Source: SURF-24 sp964537965 (lineage in GTDB: Bacteria > Bacteroidota > Ignavibacteria > Ignavibacteriales > SURF-24). From it: DNA of 17,034 bases. The DNA lies in contig CAZIDB010000097.1 of assembly GCA_964537965.1 (NCBI GenBank), positions 1 to 17,034 of the forward strand, given 5' to 3'. The position numbers and the translations under genes were made by a program. Positions 7,406-15,284 of this stretch are shown here, piece after piece. The notes below the pieces were generated by a model. It was given only the letters and a program-made list of their open reading frames with translations. It was not told the DNA's origin and ran no database searches. Every line of letters begins with the position of its first letter. Position 1 is the stretch's first letter.

Positions 7406-8293
7406 ATGAATAAACTAATTCTATTCACTTGCCTGCTAATTACAGCAGTAACAATTTATGCCCAGCAAACCGATTTTCCAAAACTAACCGGTCCATATCT
7501 TGGGCAGAAACCACCGGGAATGACACCAGAATTATTTGCTCCGGGTATAGTCTCTAATGGTAATAATGCTAGCAGTGTTGCAATCAGTCCCGACGGAAAA
7601 GAAATATACTGGGATATGGATAAGATCTGGTTTACTAAACTGGAGAACAATACATGGACAAAACCCGAAATTATTTTTTTCAGTAAAGGTAACGAATATT
7701 TATACCGGGTTCCCTGTGTGTCACCAGATGGAAAGAAGTTATTCTTTTTATCCACTCAACCAGGATCTGTTTCTGAAGACAAGGAGAATATCTGGTACGC
7801 AGAAAGGACATCAACAGGATGGGCAGAACCTAAATCTATTAGTTCGAAAGTAAATAAGCTCCGAATACACTGGAATATAACTGTATCCAATTCGCTAACG
7901 CTCTTTTTCCAGGGATCAAGATCAGATATTCCTGATATGGGTGGCATTTATACTTCAAGGATTGAGAAAGGTGATTATACTGAACCTGTAAAAATGGGTT
8001 CTGAAATAAATGCGGCCGGAACAATGACAACCTGCCCATACATCTCACCTGATGAATCATATATCATTTTTAATAGAATGGGAAATAATCCTGAGAACTC
8101 GGGCATCTTCATAAGTTATAGGGACAGGTCGGGTGGATGGTCTCCTGCGGTTATGCTTATTGGAGGAGGTAGAGACAAAGGCGGTCTTAGTCCAAGAATA
8201 TCACCCGATGGCAAATATTTATTTTACGTGAATGGAGGAGTTTATTGGTTGCCGATTGCGGAACGTATTGAAGAGTTGAGACCGAAAGAATGA
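7406..8293 (+). CDS. Secreted PD40 beta-propeller protein, paralogue 2
   Basis: I place the start at ATG 7406 (MNKLILFTCLL), not the in-frame ATG at 7391. GGGAG at 7393-7397 lies 8 bases before 7406, and starting there puts the signal peptide directly at the N-terminus. The 295-residue product has a signal peptide ending IYAQQ, the leader FPKLTGPYLGQKPPGMTPEL, and five repeats with cores ISPDGKEI, VSPDGKKL, ITVSNSLT, ISPDESYI and ISPDGKYL. The third repeat has lost its SPDG core. Apart from the leader and the C-terminal IEELRPKE it is only moderately similar to the gene before it, so the pair is an old duplication with a strongly constrained or recently converted leader. No enzyme motif is seen. 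The likely place of action is the periplasm or cell surface. Confidence 0.85.
   Translation: MNKLILFTCLLITAVTIYAQQTDFPKLTGPYLGQKPPGMTPELFAPGIVSNGNNASSVAISPDGKEIYWDMDKIWFTKLENNTWTKPEIIFFSKGNEYLYRVPCVSPDGKKLFFLSTQPGSVSEDKENIWYAERTSTGWAEPKSISSKVNKLRIHWNITVSNSLTLFFQGSRSDIPDMGGIYTSRIEKGDYTEPVKMGSEINAAGTMTTCPYISPDESYIIFNRMGNNPENSGIFISYRDRSGGWSPAVMLIGGGRDKGGLSPRISPDGKYLFYVNGGVYWLPIAERIEELRPKE
7463..7555 (+). repeat. Conserved leader repeat of PD40 paralogues, copy 2
   Basis: This is the partner of 6528-6620: 29 of 31 residues are identical, including a 40-base perfect match at 7502-7541. Confidence 0.85.
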
Positions 8294-8385
8294 AACCTAT
8301 TTGATTGCAAAGATTTTATATATTCAAATACTATCAAATACCGAAAGACTAAAATAATCATCATTATAAAAAAAGAGATTAAATC

Positions 8386-8448
8386 ATGAAGGAATTAATG
8401 GTAATATTATTTCTATGGTCCGGTTATTCGGAAATAATTCTGGTATGA
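8386..8448 (+). pseudogene. Broken 5' end of NTF2-like copy 2 (in-frame TGA)
   Basis: ATG 8386 opens MKELMVILFLWSGYSEIILV and stops at TGA 8446-8448. The frame then continues without another stop through QIDNCDSLREEVKK into the NTF2 core. It corresponds in position to the signal peptide of copy 1. A neighbouring frame gives FGNNSGMTNR, so there may be a frameshift here as well. The signal peptide appears to have been uncoupled from its protein. Confidence 0.6.
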
Positions 8449-8469
8449 CAAATCGATAACTGTGATTCA

Positions 8470-8898
8470 TTGAGAGAAGAAGTTAAAAAAACAATCAGTT
8501 CATGCATAGGTTGGGCTAAAGATAAAAATCTTGACCTTTTATTCAGTGTTATTGCAAACGATACAAATTACATAAGTGTTTCACCGGGAAAGAACGTGGT
8601 AAAAAAATTTGAAGACGTTAAGAAAAATGTCCCATTTTGGATGAGTCCGGATTTCAAATATGTACGCCATGAATTAAAAGACCTGAGAATAACATTTTCT
8701 AAAAACAAAGATGTTGCGTGGTTCTACTGCATTCTTGACGATATCAATACTTACAAAGGTAAACCTGCTTCCCGGGGAAATGCACATTGGACAGGAGTTG
8801 TTGAAAAACGAAATGGCAAATGGGTTATTGTTCAGCAACATTTTTCTTTTGCAGATAATAAAGAAAAACCAAAAAACAATCGCAGACAACTAGAGTAA
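8470..8898 (+). CDS. NTF2-like protein, copy 2, without its signal peptide (possible pseudogene)
   Basis: From a TTG at 8470 the frame gives 142 residues: the complete NTF2-like core, 111/120 identical to the gene at 4328-4807, plus a charged tail ending NNRRQLE instead of FPREE. No ribosome site precedes the TTG. The natural start is probably ATG 8386 in the same frame, interrupted by TGA at 8446. If translated from 8470 the protein would be cytosolic, unlike copy 1. The substitutions between the copies are mostly conservative (E/D, R/K, I/V); the exceptions are W95R, E96G and R99H in core numbering. Conservation of the body suggests that the break is recent or that the protein is still made. 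Confidence 0.6.
   Translation: MREEVKKTISSCIGWAKDKNLDLLFSVIANDTNYISVSPGKNVVKKFEDVKKNVPFWMSPDFKYVRHELKDLRITFSKNKDVAWFYCILDDINTYKGKPASRGNAHWTGVVEKRNGKWVIVQQHFSFADNKEKPKNNRRQLE
8491..8850 (+). repeat. Direct repeat: NTF2 core, copy 2
   Basis: This is the partner of 4433-4792 in the same orientation, encoding 111 of 120 identical residues. The two copies bracket the esterase-like gene and both PD40 paralogues, so they are potential substrates for homologous recombination. Confidence 0.9.
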
Positions 8899-9103
8899 CT
8901 TACTGATTTATGAATATCCGATATGTGGTTAAATTCTACAAAAGAGACAAATTCACTTTAAATAAAATGGAAGACTTTTGAAAAGCATAATTCTATTATT
9001 AAATTAGAATATATTGCTAGGAATCTTAAGTTAACACTGTCATAGATTTTTCATTTAAAAATATTAGCACATAAAAAATACTTTTTCCTATTTAAGGATA
9101 AGA

Positions 9104-10879
9104 ATGAACTGGAAAATATTTAACAATCTATTTTGTTATTTCCTTTTTATAATTTTTTTTACATTTCCCTTAGTAGCTTACAGCCAAACAACTGAAATTA
9201 TTTTCGACGCTATTACTTTCAGATCGATCTATGTAAATGATTGGAAGATGAATGTAGGTGATAGCATTGTCTGGGCGGCATCCGATTATAACGATTCGTA
9301 CTGGCAGACAGGTTATATCAACAATACGCATTCGAATGAATCAGGAATAAGATGGCTTAGAACGAGTATTATTATAGACTGCCCTTATGATGAAAATGAC
9401 AGGATAGTTATTAGAATAAGAAATCTGGTTTCAGCATATGAAGTTTACTGGGATGGGGTATTAATTGGTGTGAACGGAACGGTTGGAAAAATCAAAGAGA
9501 CAGAAAAGCCAGGAGTAATTATAAAGACTTTCAGTTTACATAAGAACACTACATTACGTGGAAGACACATTCTTGCAATAAGATATTCCAATAATCACAA
9601 CATTAATATTATAGGCAATACGCGAGTAATCTTTGGATACGAAAACATTATGGAATCAGTAAACTCTCTTGTGTATAGAAATAGTTTTTTCTTTCTAGGT
9701 GGGAGTATATTCGCCGCATTGTTTTGTTTAATGCTCTACTTTGGTTACGAAAAGAACAAACTCTATTTATTATTATGTTTGATTTATCTAAGCCGAATAA
9801 TAGCGATAATTCTTGAAATTCAAAGAAATGAATCATCAATATCATTGCAAGCATTCAATTATCTGGTAATTGCTGGCGAAGTTTTCTTTTTACTGATATC
9901 GTTACTAGATATAATTTTTATTCAGTATTTACTCGAATTTAAGAAGAAAAAATTAATTACTATCCTGTCTTTTACAGTTCTCCTAATTGCTGAAGCTTTG
10001 AAAGCAGACAATCCCTTAATGTTTATACCCGCTATAGATTTTATTGTCTTACTCATAGTACTTATACTCGCTGCAATAGCAACAATTAAAAATATACTCG
10101 GTGGTAAGATCATGCTCTTCATTTTCATATTTGGATTCCTTGTAAATGTTTATTTTCTAATAATACGGAACGATTTTATTGGCGCGTCAATATTGTTTCC
10201 GATGTATGCATTGGTTTTAAATTCTGGTCTAATTCTAGTAATTGGTCTTAAAATCAGGGAGCGGTCAAAAATGTTTCATCAATTTGAGCTACGTTCCAAG
10301 CAGCTTGAGATAGAGTTACTGAAAAAATCTATTCAGCCACATTTTTTAATGAATACTCTTGCATCAGTCAAATCTTTATATCATGAAAATCCCGTTAAGG
10401 CAGAAACTCTGATTGATCTTATTGCAGAAGAGTTCAGAATTATAAATAAAATTTCCTCCGAAAAAGAAATACCAATCTCCCAGGAAATAGAACTCTGCGA
10501 ATCTCATTTGAAAATTATGGGTTTAAGACTTGAGTCGAAATATGAACTAATAAAATCAAATATCCCTGCTGATGAAAAAGTGCCTCCTCTCATATTTCAC
10601 ACAATTGTGGAGAATGGTATTACGCATGCTTTTCAATCCGGGAAAGATGGTAAATTCTGTTTGTCATGTGAAGCCGGACAGAATATGATTAGTTATAAAC
10701 TCACTAATAATTACCCGATGATTGAAGTAAGCAGTAATGAATCCGGACCGATAAAAGAAGGTATGGGTATGAAATATGTCAAAACTCGTTTAGAAGAAAA
10801 TTATCCTGGTCGATGGAAACTTGATTATGGTTTCATCGATCATAAATGGCAGGTTATAATAAATATCTGGAAAAACTAA
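9104..10879 (+). CDS. LytS-like sensor histidine kinase with extracytoplasmic jelly-roll sensor and 7 TM segments
   Basis: 591 residues. A signal peptide (1-28) is followed by a galactose-binding-like/7TMR-DISMED-type sensor (about 35-180) with WKMNVGDS, WAASDYNDSYWQ, GIRWLRT and YWDGVLIG. About seven hydrophobic segments follow (about 195-216, 219-238, 252-277, 283-300, 306-328, 335-353, 361-383), then a coiled helix (384-405). The His_kinase (PF06580) domain has the phospho-acceptor H413 in LKKSIQPHFLMNTL, an N-box IFHTIVENGITHAF with N504, and a glycine box EGMGMKYVKTRLEENYP. The G1 region reads LTNNYP instead of a DNG motif, as is often seen in this family. The kinase should sense an extracytoplasmic ligand, perhaps a glycan, and phosphorylate the response regulator encoded 2 bases downstream. 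It has a long leader gap (8899-9103) in which I could not define a promoter. Confidence 0.93.
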   Translation: MNWKIFNNLFCYFLFIIFFTFPLVAYSQTTEIIFDAITFRSIYVNDWKMNVGDSIVWAASDYNDSYWQTGYINNTHSNESGIRWLRTSIIIDCPYDENDRIVIRIRNLVSAYEVYWDGVLIGVNGTVGKIKETEKPGVIIKTFSLHKNTTLRGRHILAIRYSNNHNINIIGNTRVIFGYENIMESVNSLVYRNSFFFLGGSIFAALFCLMLYFGYEKNKLYLLLCLIYLSRIIAIILEIQRNESSISLQAFNYLVIAGEVFFLLISLLDIIFIQYLLEFKKKKLITILSFTVLLIAEALKADNPLMFIPAIDFIVLLIVLILAAIATIKNILGGKIMLFIFIFGFLVNVYFLIIRNDFIGASILFPMYALVLNSGLILVIGLKIRERSKMFHQFELRSKQLEIELLKKSIQPHFLMNTLASVKSLYHENPVKAETLIDLIAEEFRIINKISSEKEIPISQEIELCESHLKIMGLRLESKYELIKSNIPADEKVPPLIFHTIVENGITHAFQSGKDGKFCLSCEAGQNMISYKLTNNYPMIEVSSNESGPIKEGMGMKYVKTRLEENYPGRWKLDYGFIDHKWQVIINIWKN

Positions 10880-10881
10880 AT

Positions 10882-11592
10882 ATGAAGATCCTGATTGTTG
10901 AAGACGAACCACCTATTGCAAGAGAAGTTGCACGTCTGACACGAACATTACTTGGCGATAAAGCAACAATAGTTGAAATTGTACACTCAATCGATAGTGC
11001 ATTTCAATATCTTGAAAAAAATGCTATTGATCTCTGTCTGCTTGATCTTCAATTAAGCAACCAAAACGGTTATAATATATTGAAAAATACGGTTGCGGGA
11101 TCTTTTCACACAATCATAATCTCGGCACATACAGAACAGGCTCAGGAAGCTTTTGAATATGGAGTTCTGGACTTTGTACCAAAACCAATAAATAAGGACA
11201 GGTTGAAGATAGCATTTGATCGGTTCCTTGGAATTAAAAAAACAGAGGATAATAAAGTAAAATTTCTTGTTGTGAGGAAACATCAATCTAATTTTATTAT
11301 CTCAGTAAGTGATGTTCTCTATTTTAGAGCAACAGGTTATCTGGTAGAGATTCATTTAAAATCCGGAAAAATAGAAATATATGATAAACCTTTAAATCGT
11401 TTAGAGCAAATCCTTCCCGACAATTTTATCAGGACTCACCGTTCATATATTGTTGATATAAACCAAATACAAAACTATAGGCATAAAGGGAATTCAGTGT
11501 ACGAGGTTGAGTTAAAAAATAATGAGGTGCTTCCATTGAGTAATGGACAGTACAAATTATTTAAATGTAAGTTAACTGTAAAAACAAGTTAA
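10882..11592 (+). CDS. LytTR-family response regulator
   Basis: I choose ATG 10882 (MKILIVEDE). The in-frame ATG at 10846 lies inside the kinase gene and would add 12 residues unlike any receiver N-terminus. The product has 236 residues. The receiver domain (1-118) has the acidic pocket E7-D8, phospho-acceptor D55 (CLLDLQLSN), S81 (IIISAHT) and K101 (FVPKPIN), so phosphorylation is expected. The LytTR DNA-binding domain (about 125-236) has FIISVSDVLYFRATGYLVEI, NRLEQILPDNFIRTHRSYIV and LPLSNGQYKLFK. LytTR regulators bind direct repeats upstream of their targets, often genes for secreted and cell-envelope functions. The gene starts 2 bases after the kinase stop, so the pair is co-transcribed and translationally coupled. 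The target genes are not shown by the sequence; neighbouring secreted-protein genes are the obvious candidates. Confidence 0.95.
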   Translation: MKILIVEDEPPIAREVARLTRTLLGDKATIVEIVHSIDSAFQYLEKNAIDLCLLDLQLSNQNGYNILKNTVAGSFHTIIISAHTEQAQEAFEYGVLDFVPKPINKDRLKIAFDRFLGIKKTEDNKVKFLVVRKHQSNFIISVSDVLYFRATGYLVEIHLKSGKIEIYDKPLNRLEQILPDNFIRTHRSYIVDINQIQNYRHKGNSVYEVELKNNEVLPLSNGQYKLFKCKLTVKTS

Positions 11593-11801
11593 CAATCCAT
11601 TATAACTTTTCATCTGCTCCTTAATTTTTATTCACTTACTGAATTCAAATAAAAAACTGAGTTAAACAGTCAGACTATGTATTCAAAGGGAAAAAATTAG
11701 CATTCAGAGGAATTGGAATTATTTCAACTTAATAATTCTTTAGATTTGCTTCCGTGAGACAGATTTAATAAAAAGTATTATGAATTGTTTCCTTTTTAGA
11801 C

Positions 11802-11806
11802 GGAGG
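11802..11806 (+). promoter_or_regulatory. Strong ribosome binding site (GGAGG) deciding the start at 11813
   Basis: GGAGG lies 6 bases upstream of ATG 11813. It shows that the lipoprotein starts at MKTLLMI and not at the upstream in-frame ATG 11780. Confidence 0.75.
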
Positions 11807-11812
11807 ATACAG

Positions 11813-12271
11813 ATGAAAACTTTACTAATGATTATTTCTTTAATACTGTCAATGCTGATTTCATCATGTGAAATGAAAAATGAAAATTTGGAGGTAGTAA
11901 TAGTGGAAAAAGAAAAACTACTATTGGATGAATGGGGAAAAGGGCACACAATGGTTTTCCCTGAGAATAGTGCAGATGAAATTACATATTTCGATCCTTC
12001 ACTTCAAAAGCGTTTGAAGGGAAAAAATAATTTTATTGAACTTCTTAAACCCATTGAAAATAAATTCACAATTGAAAAATATGAGATGATCGATCCCGAA
12101 GTACAGATTTATGGAGATGTGGGGATCCTAACCTATAATCTCATTGATTATTCTAAAGATCTGCAAGGGACAGAGAAAAAATTTTTGTGGAATACAACGG
12201 AAGTTTATAAAAAATTCAATGAAGAATGGTTGTTAGTACATTCACATTGGTCTATAACAAAACCACTATGA
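11813..12271 (+). CDS. NTF2-like (SnoaL/DUF4440 type) lipoprotein
   Basis: Starting at ATG 11813, after a strong GGAGG, the 152-residue product has a lipoprotein signal with lipobox ISSC (Cys19), so it is probably membrane-anchored. The mature part fits one NTF2-like fold: a first helix with KEKLLLDEWGKGHT, a 'D-P-S-L' strand near YFDPSLQKRLKG, NNFIELLKPI, then VQIYGDVGILTYNL and KFNEEWLLVHSHWSITKPL. The ending 'W-x-x-V-H-x-H-W-S' is characteristic of DUF4440/CaMKII-association-type domains. These form ligand pockets; the ligand is unknown. It is a distant relative of the two NTF2-like genes at 4328 and 8470, not a recent duplicate. It lies 220 bases after the response regulator and 58 bases before the S41-like gene, so it may start a separate transcript with the next two genes. 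Confidence 0.85.
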   Translation: MKTLLMIISLILSMLISSCEMKNENLEVVIVEKEKLLLDEWGKGHTMVFPENSADEITYFDPSLQKRLKGKNNFIELLKPIENKFTIEKYEMIDPEVQIYGDVGILTYNLIDYSKDLQGTEKKFLWNTTEVYKKFNEEWLLVHSHWSITKPL

Positions 12272-12329
12272 AACAACCTATACAAAGTATAATGCCAGAT
12301 CATATATAACTAATAAAGGAAAATAAAAT

Positions 12330-14045
12330 ATGAGATTAACATTTAAGAAGTTTTATTTACTATGTGTATTTATCATATTATTTTTTAACGTTTCATATTC
12401 TCAGAATAGTCTACATCTTACAAAGCAACAATGGCTCGAAGACCTAAAAGTTGCAGTGAAAACCCTGATAGACAATCACCCGAATCTTTATTACCGGATT
12501 TCTGAAGCAGAATTTCAACATAATGCTGAGGATGCTAAAAAGAATATCGAGCAAAGCCATTCGGATGAAGAATGTTTTACAGCATTGCGTACTTTTTTTG
12601 CGTCAATCTGGGATGGTCACACTAGACTTGCTACTGATTCACTGCCAGATTACCAAAGGATCTTTCCGGTTAGAATGTATGATTTTTCAGATGGTGTTTT
12701 TATTACGGGTATCATCAATAAATATGCAAAGTATATCGGTGCAAAAGTACTTAAGATTGGACAATTTCCGGCACAGGAAGCTTTGAAAAAAGCCGGAACA
12801 CTTGCTTTTGCCGATAACGAGTTCGGAAGAAAATGTCAGGCACCTGTTCTTGCAGTAACACGTAATTATGCGTTTGGACTTGGAATAACAGAATCAATTG
12901 ATTCATTAGTTATCCAGGTTGAAACAACTAGCGGAAAACTTGATACTATACTCCTCACACCTGTAGCACAATTTGGCTTGAATGTAATGACATCAACTAT
13001 GGATATTGGTCCTGCGGGAATTCCATTTAATTCGGCATTTACTGGAACAGGAAAAGAGCTTCCTCCCTATTTAAAACACCTCGATGGAAATCATAATTAC
13101 TGGTACGAGCATGACAAAGAGAACAGAATACTCTATATGCAATTCAATTTAGTAGTTGATCAGCAAGATGAAAGTTTTGAGCAATTCTATAAGCGTATGT
13201 TTAAATATTATGATTATAATACAAGCAGTATCGATAAATTTATTATTGATTTGCGTTTTAATGGCGGGGGCAATGGAATGATTGTATTGCCCTTTATGAG
13301 CGAAATTATCAAACGGGATAAAATTAACAGGATTGGTTCCTTCTATACACTAATCGGGAGGCGCTCATTTAGTGCAGCAGTCTTGTTTATTGCTGATTTA
13401 ATGCTTCATACAAAGACGTTACTTGTTGGTGAACCGACTGGAGCAGCGCAAAATATGTTTAGTGATATTCGGGGAAAAGGCACTCTGCCTAACTGCAGGG
13501 CAATCCTTCTTCTCTCAACAGAATATTTTAATTTTGCATGGCCAGCTAATAAGAATTATACTATTCCTCCTCATTATCCTGCGCCGTTTTCATCTTGGGA
13601 TTTCTTTTCGGGAAAAGATCCTGCGCTCCAGGCAATTATAACAAACAAAGTAAGAGCCTTGACTACGGTTCTTCAGGAAGAAGGTCCAATAGCAGCTTTA
13701 AAGTATTTCAGAGAAACAGACCACAACTGGGGAGCTCATACAAACCAATTAAGTATTACACCGATTACCTATCCAATAGGTGGAAATAATAGTTGTGAAG
13801 GTACTATTAATGATATTGGATACAACCTTATGAGTGAAAACAAGATGGAAGATGCTCACGCTGCATTTGAGCTTAATACAATGTTGTTTCCGGCGTCGTT
13901 TAATGTGTGGGATAGTCTAGCAGAATATTATATGAAATGCGGTGATAATAAGAATGCGGTTAAATATTACGAAAAATCACTTGTACTAAATCCCGATAAC
14001 ACGAATGCAAAAGATAAACTTCAGGAATTAAGTAAAAGCAATTAG
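12330..14045 (+). CDS. Secreted S41 peptidase-like protein with C-terminal TPR tail
   Basis: 571 residues. A signal peptide (1-24, ending SYSQ) is followed by a helical N-terminal region with WLEDLKVAVKTLIDNHPNLY, GHTRL (96-100), a PDZ-like middle region (about 110-215), and an S41 tail-specific-protease core at 265-400. The core shows ILYMQFN, FIIDLRFNGGGNG, LIGRRSFSAAVLF and VGEPTGAAQN. S348 in RRSFSAA lies where this subgroup has its predicted nucleophile. S41 proteases cut exported proteins. From about residue 490 there is a TPR-like tail with DIGYNLM, VWDSLAEYYMKCGDN and SLVLNPDNTNA, homologous to the tails of the MBL and esterase-like proteins. The start at ATG 12330 follows AAAGGA with 9 bases of spacing. 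Substrate unknown. The Ntn-hydrolase gene follows after 37 bases and is probably co-transcribed. Confidence 0.9.
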   Translation: MRLTFKKFYLLCVFIILFFNVSYSQNSLHLTKQQWLEDLKVAVKTLIDNHPNLYYRISEAEFQHNAEDAKKNIEQSHSDEECFTALRTFFASIWDGHTRLATDSLPDYQRIFPVRMYDFSDGVFITGIINKYAKYIGAKVLKIGQFPAQEALKKAGTLAFADNEFGRKCQAPVLAVTRNYAFGLGITESIDSLVIQVETTSGKLDTILLTPVAQFGLNVMTSTMDIGPAGIPFNSAFTGTGKELPPYLKHLDGNHNYWYEHDKENRILYMQFNLVVDQQDESFEQFYKRMFKYYDYNTSSIDKFIIDLRFNGGGNGMIVLPFMSEIIKRDKINRIGSFYTLIGRRSFSAAVLFIADLMLHTKTLLVGEPTGAAQNMFSDIRGKGTLPNCRAILLLSTEYFNFAWPANKNYTIPPHYPAPFSSWDFFSGKDPALQAIITNKVRALTTVLQEEGPIAALKYFRETDHNWGAHTNQLSITPITYPIGGNNSCEGTINDIGYNLMSENKMEDAHAAFELNTMLFPASFNVWDSLAEYYMKCGDNKNAVKYYEKSLVLNPDNTNAKDKLQELSKSN

Positions 14046-14054
14046 ATTTAAATG

Positions 14055-14068
14055 CCTTTTTAAAAAGG
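14055..14068. repeat. 14-base perfect palindrome between two genes
   Basis: CCTTTTTAAAAAGG reads the same on both strands and lies 10 bases after the S41-like gene stop. It includes the AAAGG that may serve as ribosome site for the next gene. There is no loop and no T-run after it, so it does not look like a terminator; it could be a small operator or chance. Confidence 0.3.
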
Positions 14069-14082
14069 ATAGCGAAATCAAT

Positions 14083-15198
14083 ATGAAAAAAGCACTATTA
14101 TTATTCTTATTCCTTTTGGCAGCATCCGATTTGAAATTGCAGCAGAGTAGTGATTATACGGGCATTTTTATTAATCAGGGCTGCTCTTCTTTTTGTCTGG
14201 ATAATAACGGCTATGCTGTTTTTGGAGCAAACTATGATCTGGTTAAAAACAAGTATGACGGATTGGTTATTATCAACAAGAGAAACGTATCGAAATCCTT
14301 TGAAGAGTCTGATTCATTCAGTAAACATGTGCGATGGACTTCCAGGTATGGCAGCGTAAGTTTTAACTTTATAGCGAGTCAAACTTCATGGAGTGGCATG
14401 AATGAGGCTGGACTAGTCATCTATTCAATGCGGCTTGAGGAAGGAAGCAAGGCACCAAAACCAGACAAGAGACAGTGCATATTAATTCATTACTGGTTAC
14501 AGTATATGCTCGATAATTTTTCCACAATTGAAGAAGTTATTACCAGCGATTCCATAATAAGGATTTTTAGCAACGGCAGAATTCCTCATTACTTAGTCAG
14601 CGATAAACATGGCAATTGTGCAACTATTGAATTTATTGATGGGAAAATGGTAACTCACTCAGGAAAAGACCTTCCAGTGAAAGTGCTTGCAAATAATGCT
14701 TATGAGAGTTCAATTGCAGAATGGAAAAATATCTCATTGTTGAAGAAAAACAGGAAACCAATTCCCGATAAGGGAACATCATCACGTGGTCGGTTCTTAC
14801 GGGCAGTAGAACGTGTAAATTCATTTAGGCCTACTGATACCGAAAAAGCTGTAGAGATTGCTTTTGATATTTTAAAAGATATCAGCAGGGCAAATACAAA
14901 TTGGAGTATTGTTTTCGATACTAAAAACCTTCAGATTCACTTTAAAACAATTGTTCACTCCAAAATAAGAACTATTGACTTTCAGAAACTTGATTTTTCC
15001 TGTCAGACTCCGGTAAAGATGATTGATATTAACGAGAGACTATCCGGTGACATTACCAATCAACTAAAAGATTACTCCTTCAAATATCACTTTGATCATG
15101 CTCTGCATGCAGCAAAGAAATATGGACTGGAAATGACATCGGAAGAATTGGAAAAGTATATTAGGGCAATAGAAAAATTTTCTTGTTTAAAAGAATAG
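14083..15198 (+). CDS. Secreted penicillin-V-acylase-like Ntn hydrolase (linear amide C-N hydrolase family)
   Basis: 371 residues with a signal peptide (1-20). The sequence GCSSFCL puts C34 in the position of the nucleophile Cys of choloylglycine-hydrolase/penicillin V acylase (PF02275) enzymes, which becomes N-terminal after maturation. AVFGANYDL follows, where D52 matches the conserved Asp; the residue three before it, Arg in many bile salt hydrolases, is Ala49. Other family features are SWSGMNEAGLVIYSM, LVSDKHGNCATIEFIDG, LANNAYESS, SRGRFLRAVE and NTNWSIVFDTKN. The family cleaves amide bonds of bile salts, penicillin V or acyl-homoserine lactones. Which one applies here cannot be told, but the Ala49 change argues against a classic bile salt hydrolase. 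The gene lies 37 bases behind the S41-like gene. Confidence 0.88.
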   Translation: MKKALLLFLFLLAASDLKLQQSSDYTGIFINQGCSSFCLDNNGYAVFGANYDLVKNKYDGLVIINKRNVSKSFEESDSFSKHVRWTSRYGSVSFNFIASQTSWSGMNEAGLVIYSMRLEEGSKAPKPDKRQCILIHYWLQYMLDNFSTIEEVITSDSIIRIFSNGRIPHYLVSDKHGNCATIEFIDGKMVTHSGKDLPVKVLANNAYESSIAEWKNISLLKKNRKPIPDKGTSSRGRFLRAVERVNSFRPTDTEKAVEIAFDILKDISRANTNWSIVFDTKNLQIHFKTIVHSKIRTIDFQKLDFSCQTPVKMIDINERLSGDITNQLKDYSFKYHFDHALHAAKKYGLEMTSEELEKYIRAIEKFSCLKE

Positions 15199-15284
15199 AA
15201 AATTAAATACTAGAATGAAGAGAACAACCTGATACTATAAGCAGATTGAATACTAAAAAGAAATACAGGCACCTAATAAAATAC

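Noticed and set aside
12279..12291. TATAC-AAA-GTATA inverted repeat before the S41-like gene
   Set aside because: The five-base AT-rich arms are too weak for a terminator and have no T-run. This is within chance expectation.
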